Positions 50,566 through 60,123 of a stretch of DNA of 62,097 nucleotides are shown one piece after another. The DNA is taken from assembly GCA_946481095.1 (NCBI GenBank), contig CAMLML010000020.1, forward strand, positions 1 through 62,097, read 5' to 3'. Every line of letters starts with the position of its first letter. Position 1 is the stretch's first letter. Source of the DNA: an uncultured Cellvibrio sp. (GTDB taxonomy: Bacteria > Pseudomonadota > Gammaproteobacteria > Pseudomonadales > Cellvibrionaceae). The notes under the pieces were generated by a model, which saw nothing but the letters and a program-made list of their open reading frames with translations, searched no databases and was not told the DNA's origin. A program made the translations under genes and the position numbers.

Positions 50566-51176
50566 ACATCAATATTTCTGAATTGAATTAGATTAATGGT
50601 GCTACAGTTCGGTCATCAAATCAATATTCAGAAAAATTCGGGGGGAACCAAACTTGGGATTGACGGGCCGTTTGCAATATCCCGAGTAAAGGGAGAAAGT
50701 CGATGTGGAGAGGTATTCTAAGGACGTTTTCAGGATACATCCGATGAATACGGAATTTCTGATTTATTAAACCGATAGGTGATGTTTGATGAGCGCGCTG
50801 GAATAAGACCCTTTCTAGTTTTTGACATTGATAAGCAATGTCGGCTTAGCCTACTTGTTGGATTTTTCTTTGATGCGTATCGACGAAGGTGCAAGGCTTC
50901 GAGCAAATTGATACGAGGTTGTGCGCGATCAATTGGGTGATGAGATTCATATACTTAAAGGAGTCACCACCAAAACTATTGAGGACTGATGCTCGCTGGA
51001 TAGTTTCACTCACCGTCGAAATTGCCGTGAAAGCACTGACACTTGAGAATCAACGGCTACAGGCTCAGCTACCAGCAAGTAATATTCACTTCATATCTAA
51101 TCCAAAAAAGCAATTATGACAAAACTTTTCTGAATAGGATGATCTGATGTTGTTTTACCTAAAAATGCTTTGAAAA
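50566..51176. other. Gap between recombinase and XRE genes; possible gene remnant
   Basis: A 611-bp stretch without a convincing gene. A 76-codon frame (50889-51119) contains VEIAVKALTLENQRLQAQLP, a coiled-coil like the N-terminus of IS66-type transposases, but no further domain. It may be a decayed transposase fragment. A resolution site for the recombinase could also lie here; I saw no clear paired repeats. Confidence 0.4.
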
Positions 51177-51395
51177 TTATTTTATACGCTCAAAAATGGC
51201 GGGAAGCGACATATCAAGAGCTTTAGCAATCTGATAGATCTTCGTAAGCGTCACATTTTTCTCCCCCCTTTCGATATGACCCATATAGCTCCGGTCCACT
51301 CCAGCCAAATCTGCAAAGGCCTCCTGAGACAACCCTTTTTCTTTGCGAAGCTCTCTAATGGCGTGGCCAAAAGCTTTTAATTGTCTGTCTCGCAT
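51177..51395 (-). CDS. XRE-family HTH regulator
   Basis: A 72-residue single-domain Cro/CI-type repressor: LRKEKGLSQEAFADLAGVDR is the helix-turn-helix, followed by SYMGHIERGEKNVTLTKIY. Small regulators of this type control restriction-modification and other defence genes. It diverges from the unknown gene at 51493, with two palindromes in the shared 97-bp gap. It probably represses that gene or itself. Confidence 0.9.
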   Translation of the reverse strand: MRDRQLKAFGHAIRELRKEKGLSQEAFADLAGVDRSYMGHIERGEKNVTLTKIYQIAKALDMSLPAIFERIK

Positions 51396-51468
51396 GTTTG
51401 TTCCGCTTAAAAGCTAGAACTATCAGGTTTGACGGCTTATTATTCCACGGACTGAAACTCCCATTTTT

Positions 51469-51500
51469 TGTCCGGCTGGACATCTAAACAGCATGTTTAG
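51469..51500. promoter_or_regulatory. Tandem palindromes in the xre divergent promoter region
   Basis: TGTCC-GGCT-GGACA (51469-51482) and CTAAACA-GCA-TGTTTAG (51484-51500) lie side by side. The second is a perfect 7-bp dyad and covers the first possible ATG (51493) of the unknown gene. They are candidate XRE operators. Confidence 0.5.
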
Positions 51501-52257
51501 TGGAGCACTATTATTCGCATTACCCAGGTACGCCATGATTGACCAAGTAAGTCAGAGAGAATTTAACCAAATGATAATGCTCGTGGCGTTTGCAATGTGC
51601 TTTAGGCCTAACGAAGAGTATTTGAGCGAAGATCAAATAATTGACCGTGGTTATTCGCCGACAGAAAGCTATGGGAGGAATTGCATTGCAAAGTTAATAG
51701 ACGACGGTGCAGTAGCGTTTAAGCATCTAGATCCGACATTTCCATTTGATACACAGATGAGCACGCTTTTCGTTAAGCGCCCTGTTAGTCTAGGGAAGGA
51801 ATTGGAGCCTTTCATATATAGACACTTTGAAAAAATTCAGCGTTCAATTGATCAGTCTTTTGATTGTAATTTGTATCTTGCTGCACTTTATCAAGATGTC
51901 CTAGCCTGTGAAGCCATCGAATATGCCAATTTTTATGCTCAAAAAAATGGATTTAACTTGCTAAATGCCGCACCTACTAATGCAAAATTGAAACTACTAT
52001 TGATCGAAAACTCGCCCGAAAAAACTAATGCCTTTATTTGGAGAGCAATAAAGAATGCCAAGAAGAAAATAGGCAATAGTGTTGAACATGTAGAATTTTC
52101 AGATGTGGTAAATGCGGCATTTGACTGTTATGTTCGTTACCAAAAACTCAACATTGAGATTGAGGGGTATAACCGTCCAAGCCAACTCAAGACATCATTG
52201 CTCTCTAGCGTTTTAGAGTTTATTCGACTAAGTAAGGGGGCAAAAGCTGTTGGTTAA
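51493..52257 (+). CDS. Hypothetical protein, XRE-linked
   Basis: Up to 254 residues; not recognised. ATG 51493 sits inside a palindrome, so ATG 51535 (MIDQVSQREFNQMIMLV) may be the real start, giving 240 residues. The protein is mostly helical with no signal peptide or catalytic motif I can name. It is divergent from a small XRE regulator and followed at 114 bp by a HEPN gene. The context suggests a defence or addiction role, which is only inference. Confidence 0.6.
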   Translation: MFSGALLFALPRYAMIDQVSQREFNQMIMLVAFAMCFRPNEEYLSEDQIIDRGYSPTESYGRNCIAKLIDDGAVAFKHLDPTFPFDTQMSTLFVKRPVSLGKELEPFIYRHFEKIQRSIDQSFDCNLYLAALYQDVLACEAIEYANFYAQKNGFNLLNAAPTNAKLKLLLIENSPEKTNAFIWRAIKNAKKKIGNSVEHVEFSDVVNAAFDCYVRYQKLNIEIEGYNRPSQLKTSLLSSVLEFIRLSKGAKAVG

Positions 52258-52370
52258 TCAATAGATGTTAACAAATCAACCTTTGACCTTAGTGGAGGCG
52301 CTGGAATTTTGTTAACCTATCGATATGCAAATTTCACCCGGAGAAATTTTCTCTATAGGCCGCCTAACTT

Positions 52371-52916
52371 ATGACTTCCGACTCCTATTCTATATTCAGT
52401 CATGCTATTCAAGACTCTATTGATCTCATGCAAAATTTCGATACGTTAAACAAGAATCCGCCGCCACCTGAAATCGAAGTCTTAAAACGCGCAAGCTTGG
52501 TAATGGCCCTTGCAGCATTGGAAACATATTTTGAAAATAGAGTAACAGAATCAGTTAATGCCATTTGTCAACACTCACCCGATGATGATCAACTTATTTT
52601 ATTCTATAAAAACTCATTGGCGGTAGATTTAAAAAAATTTCACTCTCCCTCTGTTGATAGAGTAAAAGAGCTATTTCAAAAATATCTCGATATTGACGTT
52701 ACACAGTGTTGGTCGTGGAATAACTGCACACCTGAGCAGGCAAGATTAGAGTTGAATAAGATTGTTAAGAAGCGAGGCGATATCGCTCACAGATCGCTGC
52801 GCCCTGAACAATCTTCTCCTCATGCGGTTACGCGAGATGACATGCGTAAATACATTCATTTTATTGGTGAACTTGTTAAAGCAACCGAATTATTTATTCA
52901 GAAAGAAATTAAATAG
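52371..52916 (+). CDS. HEPN-domain protein, predicted RNase
   Basis: A 181-residue all-helical protein with the HEPN active-site signature R-x4-H (RGDIAH, residues 135-140), preceded by an ALAALETYFENRV helix with conserved Glu. The form resembles MAE_28990/RiboL-PSP-HEPN families found in defence islands. HEPN domains are often toxin-like RNases triggered in abortive infection. No nucleotidyltransferase antitoxin gene adjoins it. The ATG is 114 bp after the unknown gene, so they may share a transcript. Confidence 0.72.
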   Translation: MTSDSYSIFSHAIQDSIDLMQNFDTLNKNPPPPEIEVLKRASLVMALAALETYFENRVTESVNAICQHSPDDDQLILFYKNSLAVDLKKFHSPSVDRVKELFQKYLDIDVTQCWSWNNCTPEQARLELNKIVKKRGDIAHRSLRPEQSSPHAVTRDDMRKYIHFIGELVKATELFIQKEIK

Positions 52917-53527
52917 TGATATTTGATGTTTGCGATTTTTTAGACTTTACGTGTCTGCTTCCAAATATTCAATCTCACCGGTTCCCACTCCACTCTTAAG
53001 CGCCTTAACTTGCTGAATCGCATTCAAATATCCAGCCAGTCACATTAGACCTATCCAATCAATCGCACTCACTTATCCAGTTCTTGCTCCGAATAAACCT
53101 GATCAATAGCCCATATTTTTTTTGCATGCTCTCTGCAGAGTTCAAGTGCTACAACTTTAATCTTGCCGGGTCTGCCCTATACATTTTTACAAGTGTGTTC
53201 ACGATTCAATCTGCTCATAATGCGGAATTTTCATCCAAGACAGGCGCCGAAATCATCAGATCTACTCGGTGAAATGTCGTGTAATAGACGGGAAGTTGGA
53301 TTCGGTGTACTTTCCGTTTTGTGCCCGAAGCGGAACATCAATGTCAATATAATCAATGTTTTCAGGGGCTGTATAAATTTAAGTAGACTGTTAACCAATG
53401 CAGCATCAATTTCTAGAAAGGATCCAAGACAAGCTTATTTTTCTATATGAAAACAGATGTATGGTCAGCATTCGCATTTATTATGTATATTTTCGATTCA
53501 CGACATTATAAAAGTAAGGATGTATAA
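52917..53527. other. Gap upstream of the large NTPase gene
   Basis: A 611-bp gap with only short, unconvincing frames. It holds one degenerate copy of the cargo repeat (53311-53337). AAGGA just before ATG 53528 (53517-53521) is a good ribosome site for the NTPase gene. No other feature seen. Confidence 0.5.
53311..53337. repeat. Cargo intergenic repeat, degenerate copy 1
   Basis: TTTCCGTTTTGTGCCCGAAG followed by CGGAACA resembles TCCGCTTTTGGCCGAA of the other copies and keeps a palindromic CCG...CGG frame. Located between the HEPN and NTPase genes. Confidence 0.4.
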
Positions 53528-56500
53528 ATGAACTGGAAGAACTTCGAATTAAAATACGATAATCGCGAAACATGGGCATTCGAACAAATATCTTATTTAC
53601 TATTTTGTGCTGAATTTAACAATAGAATTGGATTGTTTCGCTATAAAAACCAAACTGGAATTGAAACGGAGCCATTTGAGAAAAGTGGGAGATTTTATGG
53701 ATTTCAAGCGAAGTATTATACAACTTCCATTGCGGACAATAAGGACGACATAATAGATTCGATCAAAAAAGCTAAATCCAAAAATACCAAGTTAACTGAT
53801 ATATATCTTTACATCAACCGGGAGCTTTCAGAAAGCTCCACCAAAAGTAAGAAAAAACCTCAATATCAAATGGACATTGAAAAATATACCAAATCAGAAA
53901 GTCTGGAAATTCATTGGCGAGTTCCTAGTCATTTCGAGTTGCAGCTTTCGTTGCCAGAAAATAAATATTTGTACGATGCATTTTTTAGCCTAGAGCCAAG
54001 CGGGGCTGATTTTCTGGATGAAATTTATAAGCACAATGATAACATTTTTAAAACAATTAAGACCGAAATAATTTTTGGCGACAGGATCATAAAAATTGAT
54101 CGGAATAAAATAGTTAAAGAAATTGAATCTGCGATTAAAGAGAACAAAAACATAGTAATTTCTGGAGAGGGTGGCTGCGGGAAAACTGCAATTTTCAAAT
54201 ATTTTTATAGATCTAACTATAATAAAATACCAATTTGTATTTTTAAATCAAACGAGCTTAATGTAAGCAACATCAATGAGATTTTTAATTTTGAAAACAA
54301 TTATACATTTTCTCAATTTATTGATGTTTTCAAAAGTGATCCTGTAAAACTTTTTGTAATTGATTCAGCTGAAAGGCTAGCAGAAATTGTAAATAATGAA
54401 ATTATTTCCGAACTAATACGAAAGCTCTCGGAATATGGTTGGAATATAATTTTTACTACGCGATACTCTTATCTAAATGATTTAGTATTTCACATTAAAG
54501 AGAATTATCAGCTTCCGTTTGAAGTTAGTGATGTCCCTCTAATAACCATAGAGGAATTAAGTTCAATATCAAAAGATGCAGGCTTTTTACTGCCTACGAA
54601 TATAAAGTTTAGGGAGCGACTTAGAAATCTTTTTTATTTAAGCGAATATCTAAAACAATATATTAATATTGATAAAAACGATAATTTAAAATGCTTTGTT
54701 GATTTATTGTGGAAGAAACGAATACAAAATACTGTCGTACAGTATAATAATATACATCTTGATCGAGAAAAATGCATCATTAGCATAGTTAAACAAAGAT
54801 GCGAAACAGGCAGGTTTTATATAAGTGCTGATGATCTGCCGCAACCAGCACTATTTCAATTGAGGCAAGATGAAATTTTAGGCTATGACGACTCGCACGC
54901 AGGCTATTTCATCACGCATGACATATATGAAGAGTGGGCGTTAGATAAAATAGTGTCCCGCTATTTCTCTAATTCTTCGAATATTAAGCAATTCTTTTGT
55001 GAATTAGGCAGCTCTCTACCCATACGAAGAGCATTTAGATTATGGTTGTCTGATCATCTTTCTCATAACATAAAAGAAATTGAGCGTTATATTTATGATG
55101 CACTTTTAAATAATGAAATTGAGCAATTTTGGAAAGACGAAATTCTGGTATCAGTTTTATTATCAGATTATTCGGGTGAATTTTTTAAAGCACTTAAAAA
55201 CGAAATAGCTAACAATGACTTCTTCCTTTTAAAAAGAATTTTATTTCTATTGCGAATCGCCTGCACTGATATTTCAGCATTTGATAACATGGAGATTGTG
55301 AAGCCAAAAGGAAGGGGCTGGGAAGAAGTAATTTCCTTTATTTACGAATATCAATCAGATTTTTTCCATGAGAATTTAAATCTGATAATTCCTGTTCTTA
55401 CACATTGGTGCGATTTCATAAAAAAAGGTTCAACAACAAAACTTTCTGGATTGTTGACGTTAAGTGTGATTAAAAAATCGGAAACTGAACATGCATTCTA
55501 TATTCATGATGATTTAGAAGAAAGCATTTTAGGGGTAGTTTTTAATGCTGCCTCCGAATTACGTTCGGAGCTAAAAGAAATTTTTGATAAAGTTGTAGCT
55601 AATAGGTGGATTCACCATAGGGATCCTTACATGGGGCTTTGCTCCAAGATATTGGTGAAGCCATATATAGCCGTAGAATTAATTAAAACGCTTCCTTTGT
55701 CCGTTATTCAGCTATGCGACTTATTTTGGAAAAAGCCAATTAAAAATGAGGATGATTTTGGATATGGTAGAGATTCGATGGAAGATCGATATGGATTGGC
55801 AGAAAGGGGCGTTTTTAATTATTCTCCTGCAAGCGCTAATCACACACCAATAAAATGGTTGTTGCAGGTAGCTTTTTCAGAAACTCTCGATTTTATTATC
55901 AGCTTCGCCAATCAAGCAGTTGAGACTTATAGTGAATGCGATTACGGAAAAGCAGATGTTCTAAACGTAAAATTGTATATAAATGAGAAAGAAGTTAATC
56001 AATATTTGAGCGCGGCAATCTGGAGCATGTATCGAGGGCATGGCAATCCAGTTGTTCCATACTTAATTCAATCCATTCACATGGCGCTAGAGAAAACTCT
56101 CCTGGAGTTTTCTGAAATACTTGATTCAAAGTCCATTTCTAGCATTCTTAATAGAATTATTGTCAAATCAAAAACAGCCTCCCTTACTTCGGTTGTTTGT
56201 AGTGTTGTACTGGCAAACCCTGATAAATATTATGAAGTCGCTTTAATATTATTTAAAACTATAGAACTATTTAAATTTGATACAATTAGAAGTTCAAGTG
56301 AACTCCATGCTAAATCATTATATTCAATCGGATATGGACTGGATAAATTAAGTGACGCTTTATATAAAAATGAGAGAATGAAAACCTGCGAGGATAATCA
56401 TAGAAATTCCAATCTAGAATCTCTATTTTTAAATTATCAGTTTTTTGGTGTGAAAGGACTCACAGATGAGGAGAATTCTGAATTTATCGATAAATTGTAC

Positions 56501-58225
56501 GCAATAATTGATAAACACAAATCTGATATTGAAAAAGTTAGATATTTTGGGATTTTGCTGGCAAGAATGGATAGAAGAAATCTAGAAGCTAAAATATCAA
56601 GTCAAGGTGATGAGCGTATTTTAATTGAATTTACGCCCAAGGAGCTATCTGAGGATCTCAGAAAGCAAAGTGAGCAAGTTAGTGCTGAGGTTGGCGACCA
56701 ATTTAAATATTCTTCATTGAAGATATGGTCTGATTTTTTGATAGGTGGAATGAATCAAGACAAAAGTCAAAACGTTGAGAAGTATAACAGTAATCCACTT
56801 ATGGCATTATCGGAGACTAGGCAGCTTGTTGAGGAGCTTAGGTTAGGTAGAAGTGCAATGAGAATGTTTGACTATTTCACACCAGCATTTTCTTGTTCTA
56901 AATTGATTATTCAACATAAAAAATTATTATCACAGGGGGATAAAGATTTCTGTAAAGAAATAATTACTTTAACCCTATCCCGTCTTTTTAGCGATGATTA
57001 CAATTATCAAATAGGTGATGGCACTGAAGCAGCTGTTCATGCTATTCCAGCCTTAGTTGAAGATTACCCTGATGATGTGGAGACCTATGTTTTTATGATT
57101 ATATTGGTACTTCTAGATGAGGTATCGATAGGCCAATATAAGAGAATATGTGATTATGCAATTGAATCTATCCGGAAATCAAAATTGTGGATTTCAAATA
57201 ATAGAGCTGCCAACTCAATATTGCTTGGTTATTTAAAGATAAAGCCTTTGTATAAAAAAATCCTATCTGAAAATGTAAAAAATATGGGGTATGGTGCGCG
57301 CATTCCGAAGAGTTTTATTATTGAAGAGTTAGAAAAGAAAAATATTGATAACATTTTTAGCGATATTGCATTTGATGTAAAAGACATCGATTCACTTGGC
57401 ATTCAAGATCTAGAAATAATTTACCAATTAATCCCCTCGGACACATCAAATAAATATCACTTGGATATTTACATAAAGACATTACCATTATTGGCATCAA
57501 AACTGTTTGAGGATCGAAAAATCTATACGGATCATTATGACGATGATTCCAATATTTATCTTTTACGATTAAGTATTTTCAAAAATTTAGCCAATTTTAT
57601 TCTACATAGAGAAATTTGTGAGGTGGATGTATTTCTACAGCCACTGATTGAATGTTTTTCTTCTACGAAGGAAACGGCCTCTTTTATTGGAGAATTTATA
57701 ACAGCACAAGACCAGCTAAAAAAATTCGAGCAGTTTTGGTATGTATGGAATAAGTTATATCCAAAAATTCATGTACTACACCATGCCCCTAAAAAACATT
57801 ATGAAAAAGAAATTATTATTAATTACTTGTTAAGTTGGCGGTACTGGCGAGAAGGAATAGAGGATTGGCATACCTTAAAAAGCGATAATTTATCCTTATA
57901 TGAAAATGCTGCCAAAGAATTGGGCCATATTCCTTCCGTGCTGTACTCTGTCGCCCGAGTATTGAACTCAATCGGGAGCAATTTTATAGATGATGGAATT
58001 GATTGGATTCATACCATTGTGTCAGAAAATAGCTCTTTAGAATTGGATAGTTTAGAGTCCAATACTTTATACTATCTGGAGAAAATATTTAGAAAATTTA
58101 TTTTCATTAAAAGACAAAAAATAAAAGAGGATTTTAGACTGAAAAATAAGATTGTTCCAATTCTTGATTTTATGATTGAGCGAGGGTCAATACATGGTTA
58201 TCTATTGCGAGAATCGATTTTGTGA
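53528..58225 (+). CDS. Mrr-like nuclease/STAND NTPase defence protein (Avs-like)
   Basis: A 1565-residue AT-rich gene product. Residues 1-70 look like a PD-(D/E)xK nuclease of Mrr type: E20 helix, GIETEP (E46/E48) and GFQAKYY with Q60-x-K62. A STAND-type NTPase follows: P-loop GEGGCGKT (213-220), Walker B LFVIDSAE (275-282) and sensor FTTRYSY (309-315). About 1200 helical residues complete it, as in antiviral Avs proteins that sense phage proteins with a repeat domain and activate an N-terminal nuclease. It stands alone between cargo repeats with AAGGA before ATG. Exact Avs type is not determined. Confidence 0.7.
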   Translation: MNWKNFELKYDNRETWAFEQISYLLFCAEFNNRIGLFRYKNQTGIETEPFEKSGRFYGFQAKYYTTSIADNKDDIIDSIKKAKSKNTKLTDIYLYINRELSESSTKSKKKPQYQMDIEKYTKSESLEIHWRVPSHFELQLSLPENKYLYDAFFSLEPSGADFLDEIYKHNDNIFKTIKTEIIFGDRIIKIDRNKIVKEIESAIKENKNIVISGEGGCGKTAIFKYFYRSNYNKIPICIFKSNELNVSNINEIFNFENNYTFSQFIDVFKSDPVKLFVIDSAERLAEIVNNEIISELIRKLSEYGWNIIFTTRYSYLNDLVFHIKENYQLPFEVSDVPLITIEELSSISKDAGFLLPTNIKFRERLRNLFYLSEYLKQYINIDKNDNLKCFVDLLWKKRIQNTVVQYNNIHLDREKCIISIVKQRCETGRFYISADDLPQPALFQLRQDEILGYDDSHAGYFITHDIYEEWALDKIVSRYFSNSSNIKQFFCELGSSLPIRRAFRLWLSDHLSHNIKEIERYIYDALLNNEIEQFWKDEILVSVLLSDYSGEFFKALKNEIANNDFFLLKRILFLLRIACTDISAFDNMEIVKPKGRGWEEVISFIYEYQSDFFHENLNLIIPVLTHWCDFIKKGSTTKLSGLLTLSVIKKSETEHAFYIHDDLEESILGVVFNAASELRSELKEIFDKVVANRWIHHRDPYMGLCSKILVKPYIAVELIKTLPLSVIQLCDLFWKKPIKNEDDFGYGRDSMEDRYGLAERGVFNYSPASANHTPIKWLLQVAFSETLDFIISFANQAVETYSECDYGKADVLNVKLYINEKEVNQYLSAAIWSMYRGHGNPVVPYLIQSIHMALEKTLLEFSEILDSKSISSILNRIIVKSKTASLTSVVCSVVLANPDKYYEVALILFKTIELFKFDTIRSSSELHAKSLYSIGYGLDKLSDALYKNERMKTCEDNHRNSNLESLFLNYQFFGVKGLTDEENSEFIDKLYAIIDKHKSDIEKVRYFGILLARMDRRNLEAKISSQGDERILIEFTPKELSEDLRKQSEQVSAEVGDQFKYSSLKIWSDFLIGGMNQDKSQNVEKYNSNPLMALSETRQLVEELRLGRSAMRMFDYFTPAFSCSKLIIQHKKLLSQGDKDFCKEIITLTLSRLFSDDYNYQIGDGTEAAVHAIPALVEDYPDDVETYVFMIILVLLDEVSIGQYKRICDYAIESIRKSKLWISNNRAANSILLGYLKIKPLYKKILSENVKNMGYGARIPKSFIIEELEKKNIDNIFSDIAFDVKDIDSLGIQDLEIIYQLIPSDTSNKYHLDIYIKTLPLLASKLFEDRKIYTDHYDDDSNIYLLRLSIFKNLANFILHREICEVDVFLQPLIECFSSTKETASFIGEFITAQDQLKKFEQFWYVWNKLYPKIHVLHHAPKKHYEKEIIINYLLSWRYWREGIEDWHTLKSDNLSLYENAAKELGHIPSVLYSVARVLNSIGSNFIDDGIDWIHTIVSENSSLELDSLESNTLYYLEKIFRKFIFIKRQKIKEDFRLKNKIVPILDFMIERGSIHGYLLRESIL

Positions 58226-58273
58226 GCAGTCAGTTCACTTTTGAGAGAAGTCAATTTTAAGGAGGATATTTAG

Positions 58274-58320
58274 GCTCAGTAAATTTAAACCAACTTCCGC
58301 TTTTGGCCGAATTTTGACGA
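58274..58320. repeat. Cargo intergenic repeat, copy 2
   Basis: CTCAGTAAATTTAAACCAAC, then TTCCGCTTTTGGCCGAATTT. Shares with copy 4 the CAGTAAA-TTAA lead and the TCCGCT-TTGGCCGAAT core. Lies 49 bp after the NTPase stop. Confidence 0.6.
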
Positions 58321-58356
58321 AGAACTCTTCTGGGATTCCTTAAAAAAGATTTAATT

Positions 58357-59106
58357 ATGAATATCAGACTCTACAGTGATTTGCATATAGAATTTGAAGA
58401 ATTTAAAGCGGAAGCTAAAGGCGCAGATGCTGTTGTGCTTGCTGGAGACATTGATATCGGGGTAAGAGGCATCGATTGGATACTACGGCAAGAGTTTGAC
58501 TGTCCAGTGATTTATGTCTTGGGAAATCATGAATATTATAAACATCGATATCCTGGCTTGATCGATAAAGTTAAGGTTCGTGCTGCTGGAAATAATATAC
58601 ACGTTCTCGAAAATGAGAGCGTAGAGATTAATGGGATTAGGTTCCATGGAGCTACGCTCTGGACTGATTTTAAGATATTCGGTGATCCGAGAGACGCGGG
58701 TTATGAATGTCAGAAAATAATGACAGATTTTAAATTGATTAGAAAAGAACCATCGTATTCAAAGCTGAGATCAATAGATGTGGCTATGATTCACCACGAG
58801 TCGCTCAGATGGCTTGCCGAAAGTTTGAATTGCTCTTCAAGCTCTTTGAATGTTGTTGTTACACATCATGCGCCCAGTATTAGGTCTGTTCCTGCGCACT
58901 ATAGATCAGATATTGTAACAGCAGCTTACGCTTCTGATTTAAGTGACTTTATCAGCGAATATAAACCGAATTATTGGTTGCATGGACATTTGCATAATAG
59001 CTCCAACTATCGCTTAGGTGTTTGCAATGTGATAAGTAACCCGAAAGGGTATAAAGGTGAAGTAAATGAATGGTTTGACCCGTCTTTTTTGTTTACAGTG
59101 AAATGA
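58357..59106 (+). CDS. Calcineurin-like metallophosphoesterase
   Basis: A 249-residue cytosolic phosphoesterase with all five metal motifs: SDLHIE (residues 7-12), GDIDIG, GNHEYY, VTHHAPS and GHLHNS. Such enzymes hydrolyse phosphomonoesters or diesters, including nucleotides. It lies 131 bp after the NTPase gene with cargo repeats on both sides. A link with defence, such as nucleotide-signal turnover, is possible but unproven. Confidence 0.9.
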   Translation: MNIRLYSDLHIEFEEFKAEAKGADAVVLAGDIDIGVRGIDWILRQEFDCPVIYVLGNHEYYKHRYPGLIDKVKVRAAGNNIHVLENESVEINGIRFHGATLWTDFKIFGDPRDAGYECQKIMTDFKLIRKEPSYSKLRSIDVAMIHHESLRWLAESLNCSSSSLNVVVTHHAPSIRSVPAHYRSDIVTAAYASDLSDFISEYKPNYWLHGHLHNSSNYRLGVCNVISNPKGYKGEVNEWFDPSFLFTVK

Positions 59107-59185
59107 CTGGAAATTGAATTAAATTTTGCTTGAAGAATTTTTTGCGATTTTAGTATTTGATTAATTTAGCTGTCGATTATCAACA

Positions 59186-59219
59186 TTTAAGTCCACTCTT
59201 GGCCGAATGCGAGTTAATA
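59186..59219. repeat. Cargo intergenic repeat, copy 3
   Basis: TTAAGTCCACTCTTGGCCGA followed by ATGCGAGTTA. Core CTCTTGGCCGAATGC is shared with copy 4. It lies 80 bp after the phosphoesterase stop. A 12-bp part (CGAATGCGAGTT) recurs at 61459-61470. Confidence 0.6.
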
Positions 59220-59254
59220 GACCTACCGCTTATGAAATCGTAATGTGAAAAAAC

Positions 59255-59644
59255 ATGAATCCAGCATTTAAAAATGTAAGTATTAATTTTCCTGATGAAG
59301 GTCTTTGCACGGGATGTGACGTGGAAGACCTGGGAGGTAATAAATATTTGCTCAGAGAACATCCTTTTATGGCTTGTTCTGCTAAGTACGGAGATGTAAT
59401 TGAAGCAATTGTTGATTCACCAGGACAAATACGCTTTGTAAAGGTCGTTGAAAAATCCGAGGCAACAATGCACGAATATATACTAACAAAAGAAATTGTT
59501 GCCTCTGAGTCTTTTAAAAATTTTAAGAAGTTGCTTAGTGACAATGGTGTATTTTGGCAAAATGACTTTGGAGGTATCTTCATTTGCTTTACGAGTCCAG
59601 ATACAAAGATTGATATAGCTTATGAAATATCAAAATTTACATAA
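59255..59644 (+). CDS. DUF4265-like hypothetical protein
   Basis: 129 residues resembling DUF4265: ECTG-type start (EGLCTGCDVEDLGGNKYLLR), then HPFMACSAKYGDVIEAIVDS and FVKVVEKSEATMHEYILT. The family's function is unknown, and members are common in mobile elements as immunity-like or accessory proteins. Small and soluble. It starts 36 bp after cargo repeat 3 and precedes a zinc-ribbon gene by 30-80 bp. Confidence 0.6.
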   Translation: MNPAFKNVSINFPDEGLCTGCDVEDLGGNKYLLREHPFMACSAKYGDVIEAIVDSPGQIRFVKVVEKSEATMHEYILTKEIVASESFKNFKKLLSDNGVFWQNDFGGIFICFTSPDTKIDIAYEISKFT

Positions 59645-59727
59645 CCAAGTGTTCCATCTGACACAACAATAACCATGAAAAATACTGATAATTGGGGAAA
59701 TAATATTCTCATTCCAGCTCGTGAGGA

Positions 59728-60108
59728 GTGGGAAGTTTTGCTCAAAGAAAAAAATTCAATGGGTGTGATCTTAGCCAAGTAATTTGCAAATACGCAGAAA
59801 GAGATCTACTTGAGTTTGCCCCAAATCCAGAGGTCGTATTAGCTCTTGAACTTCATCTTGAAAGGTACTGGTATCTTCGCTTGGTAAATCTTGATGGCAT
59901 CCTACATAGAGTGCACTTTGAAAACGTAATATGTGAACACTGCAATATAAGTTCTGGCATGTCTGCAACCGCAGATCTTGCCTCTTACGGTGGAGTCAAA
60001 AGAGCAGACGAAGCAAGGCAAGCAATGGCAAAGCTGCCCATCAAATGTTGTAAAAATTGTGGCGGTAAGTTAAATAGAAGACAAACGATATGGTTTGCGC
60101 AGCAGTGA
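59728..60108 (+). CDS. Zinc-ribbon hypothetical protein, apparently frameshifted at its 5' end
   Basis: Frame of 126 codons from GTG 59728, ending with CEHC and CKNC pairs typical of a zinc ribbon. The start is doubtful. In the +1-shifted frame, ATG 59675 encodes MKNTDNWGNNILIPAREEWE and continues up to a run of seven A at about 59750-59756. Adding one A, or slipping back one base there, joins it to the downstream frame (KFNGCDLSQVICKYAERDLL). So either the gene is about 144 codons with a frameshift, or it uses programmed -1 frameshifting. Function unknown. Confidence 0.5.
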   Translation: MGSFAQRKKFNGCDLSQVICKYAERDLLEFAPNPEVVLALELHLERYWYLRLVNLDGILHRVHFENVICEHCNISSGMSATADLASYGGVKRADEARQAMAKLPIKCCKNCGGKLNRRQTIWFAQQ

Positions 60109-60123
60109 ACAAGAATAATTCGG

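Noticed and set aside
53084..53450. Two overlapping short plus-strand frames as genes
   Set aside because: No ribosome site, no recognisable motif, and they overlap a repeat copy.
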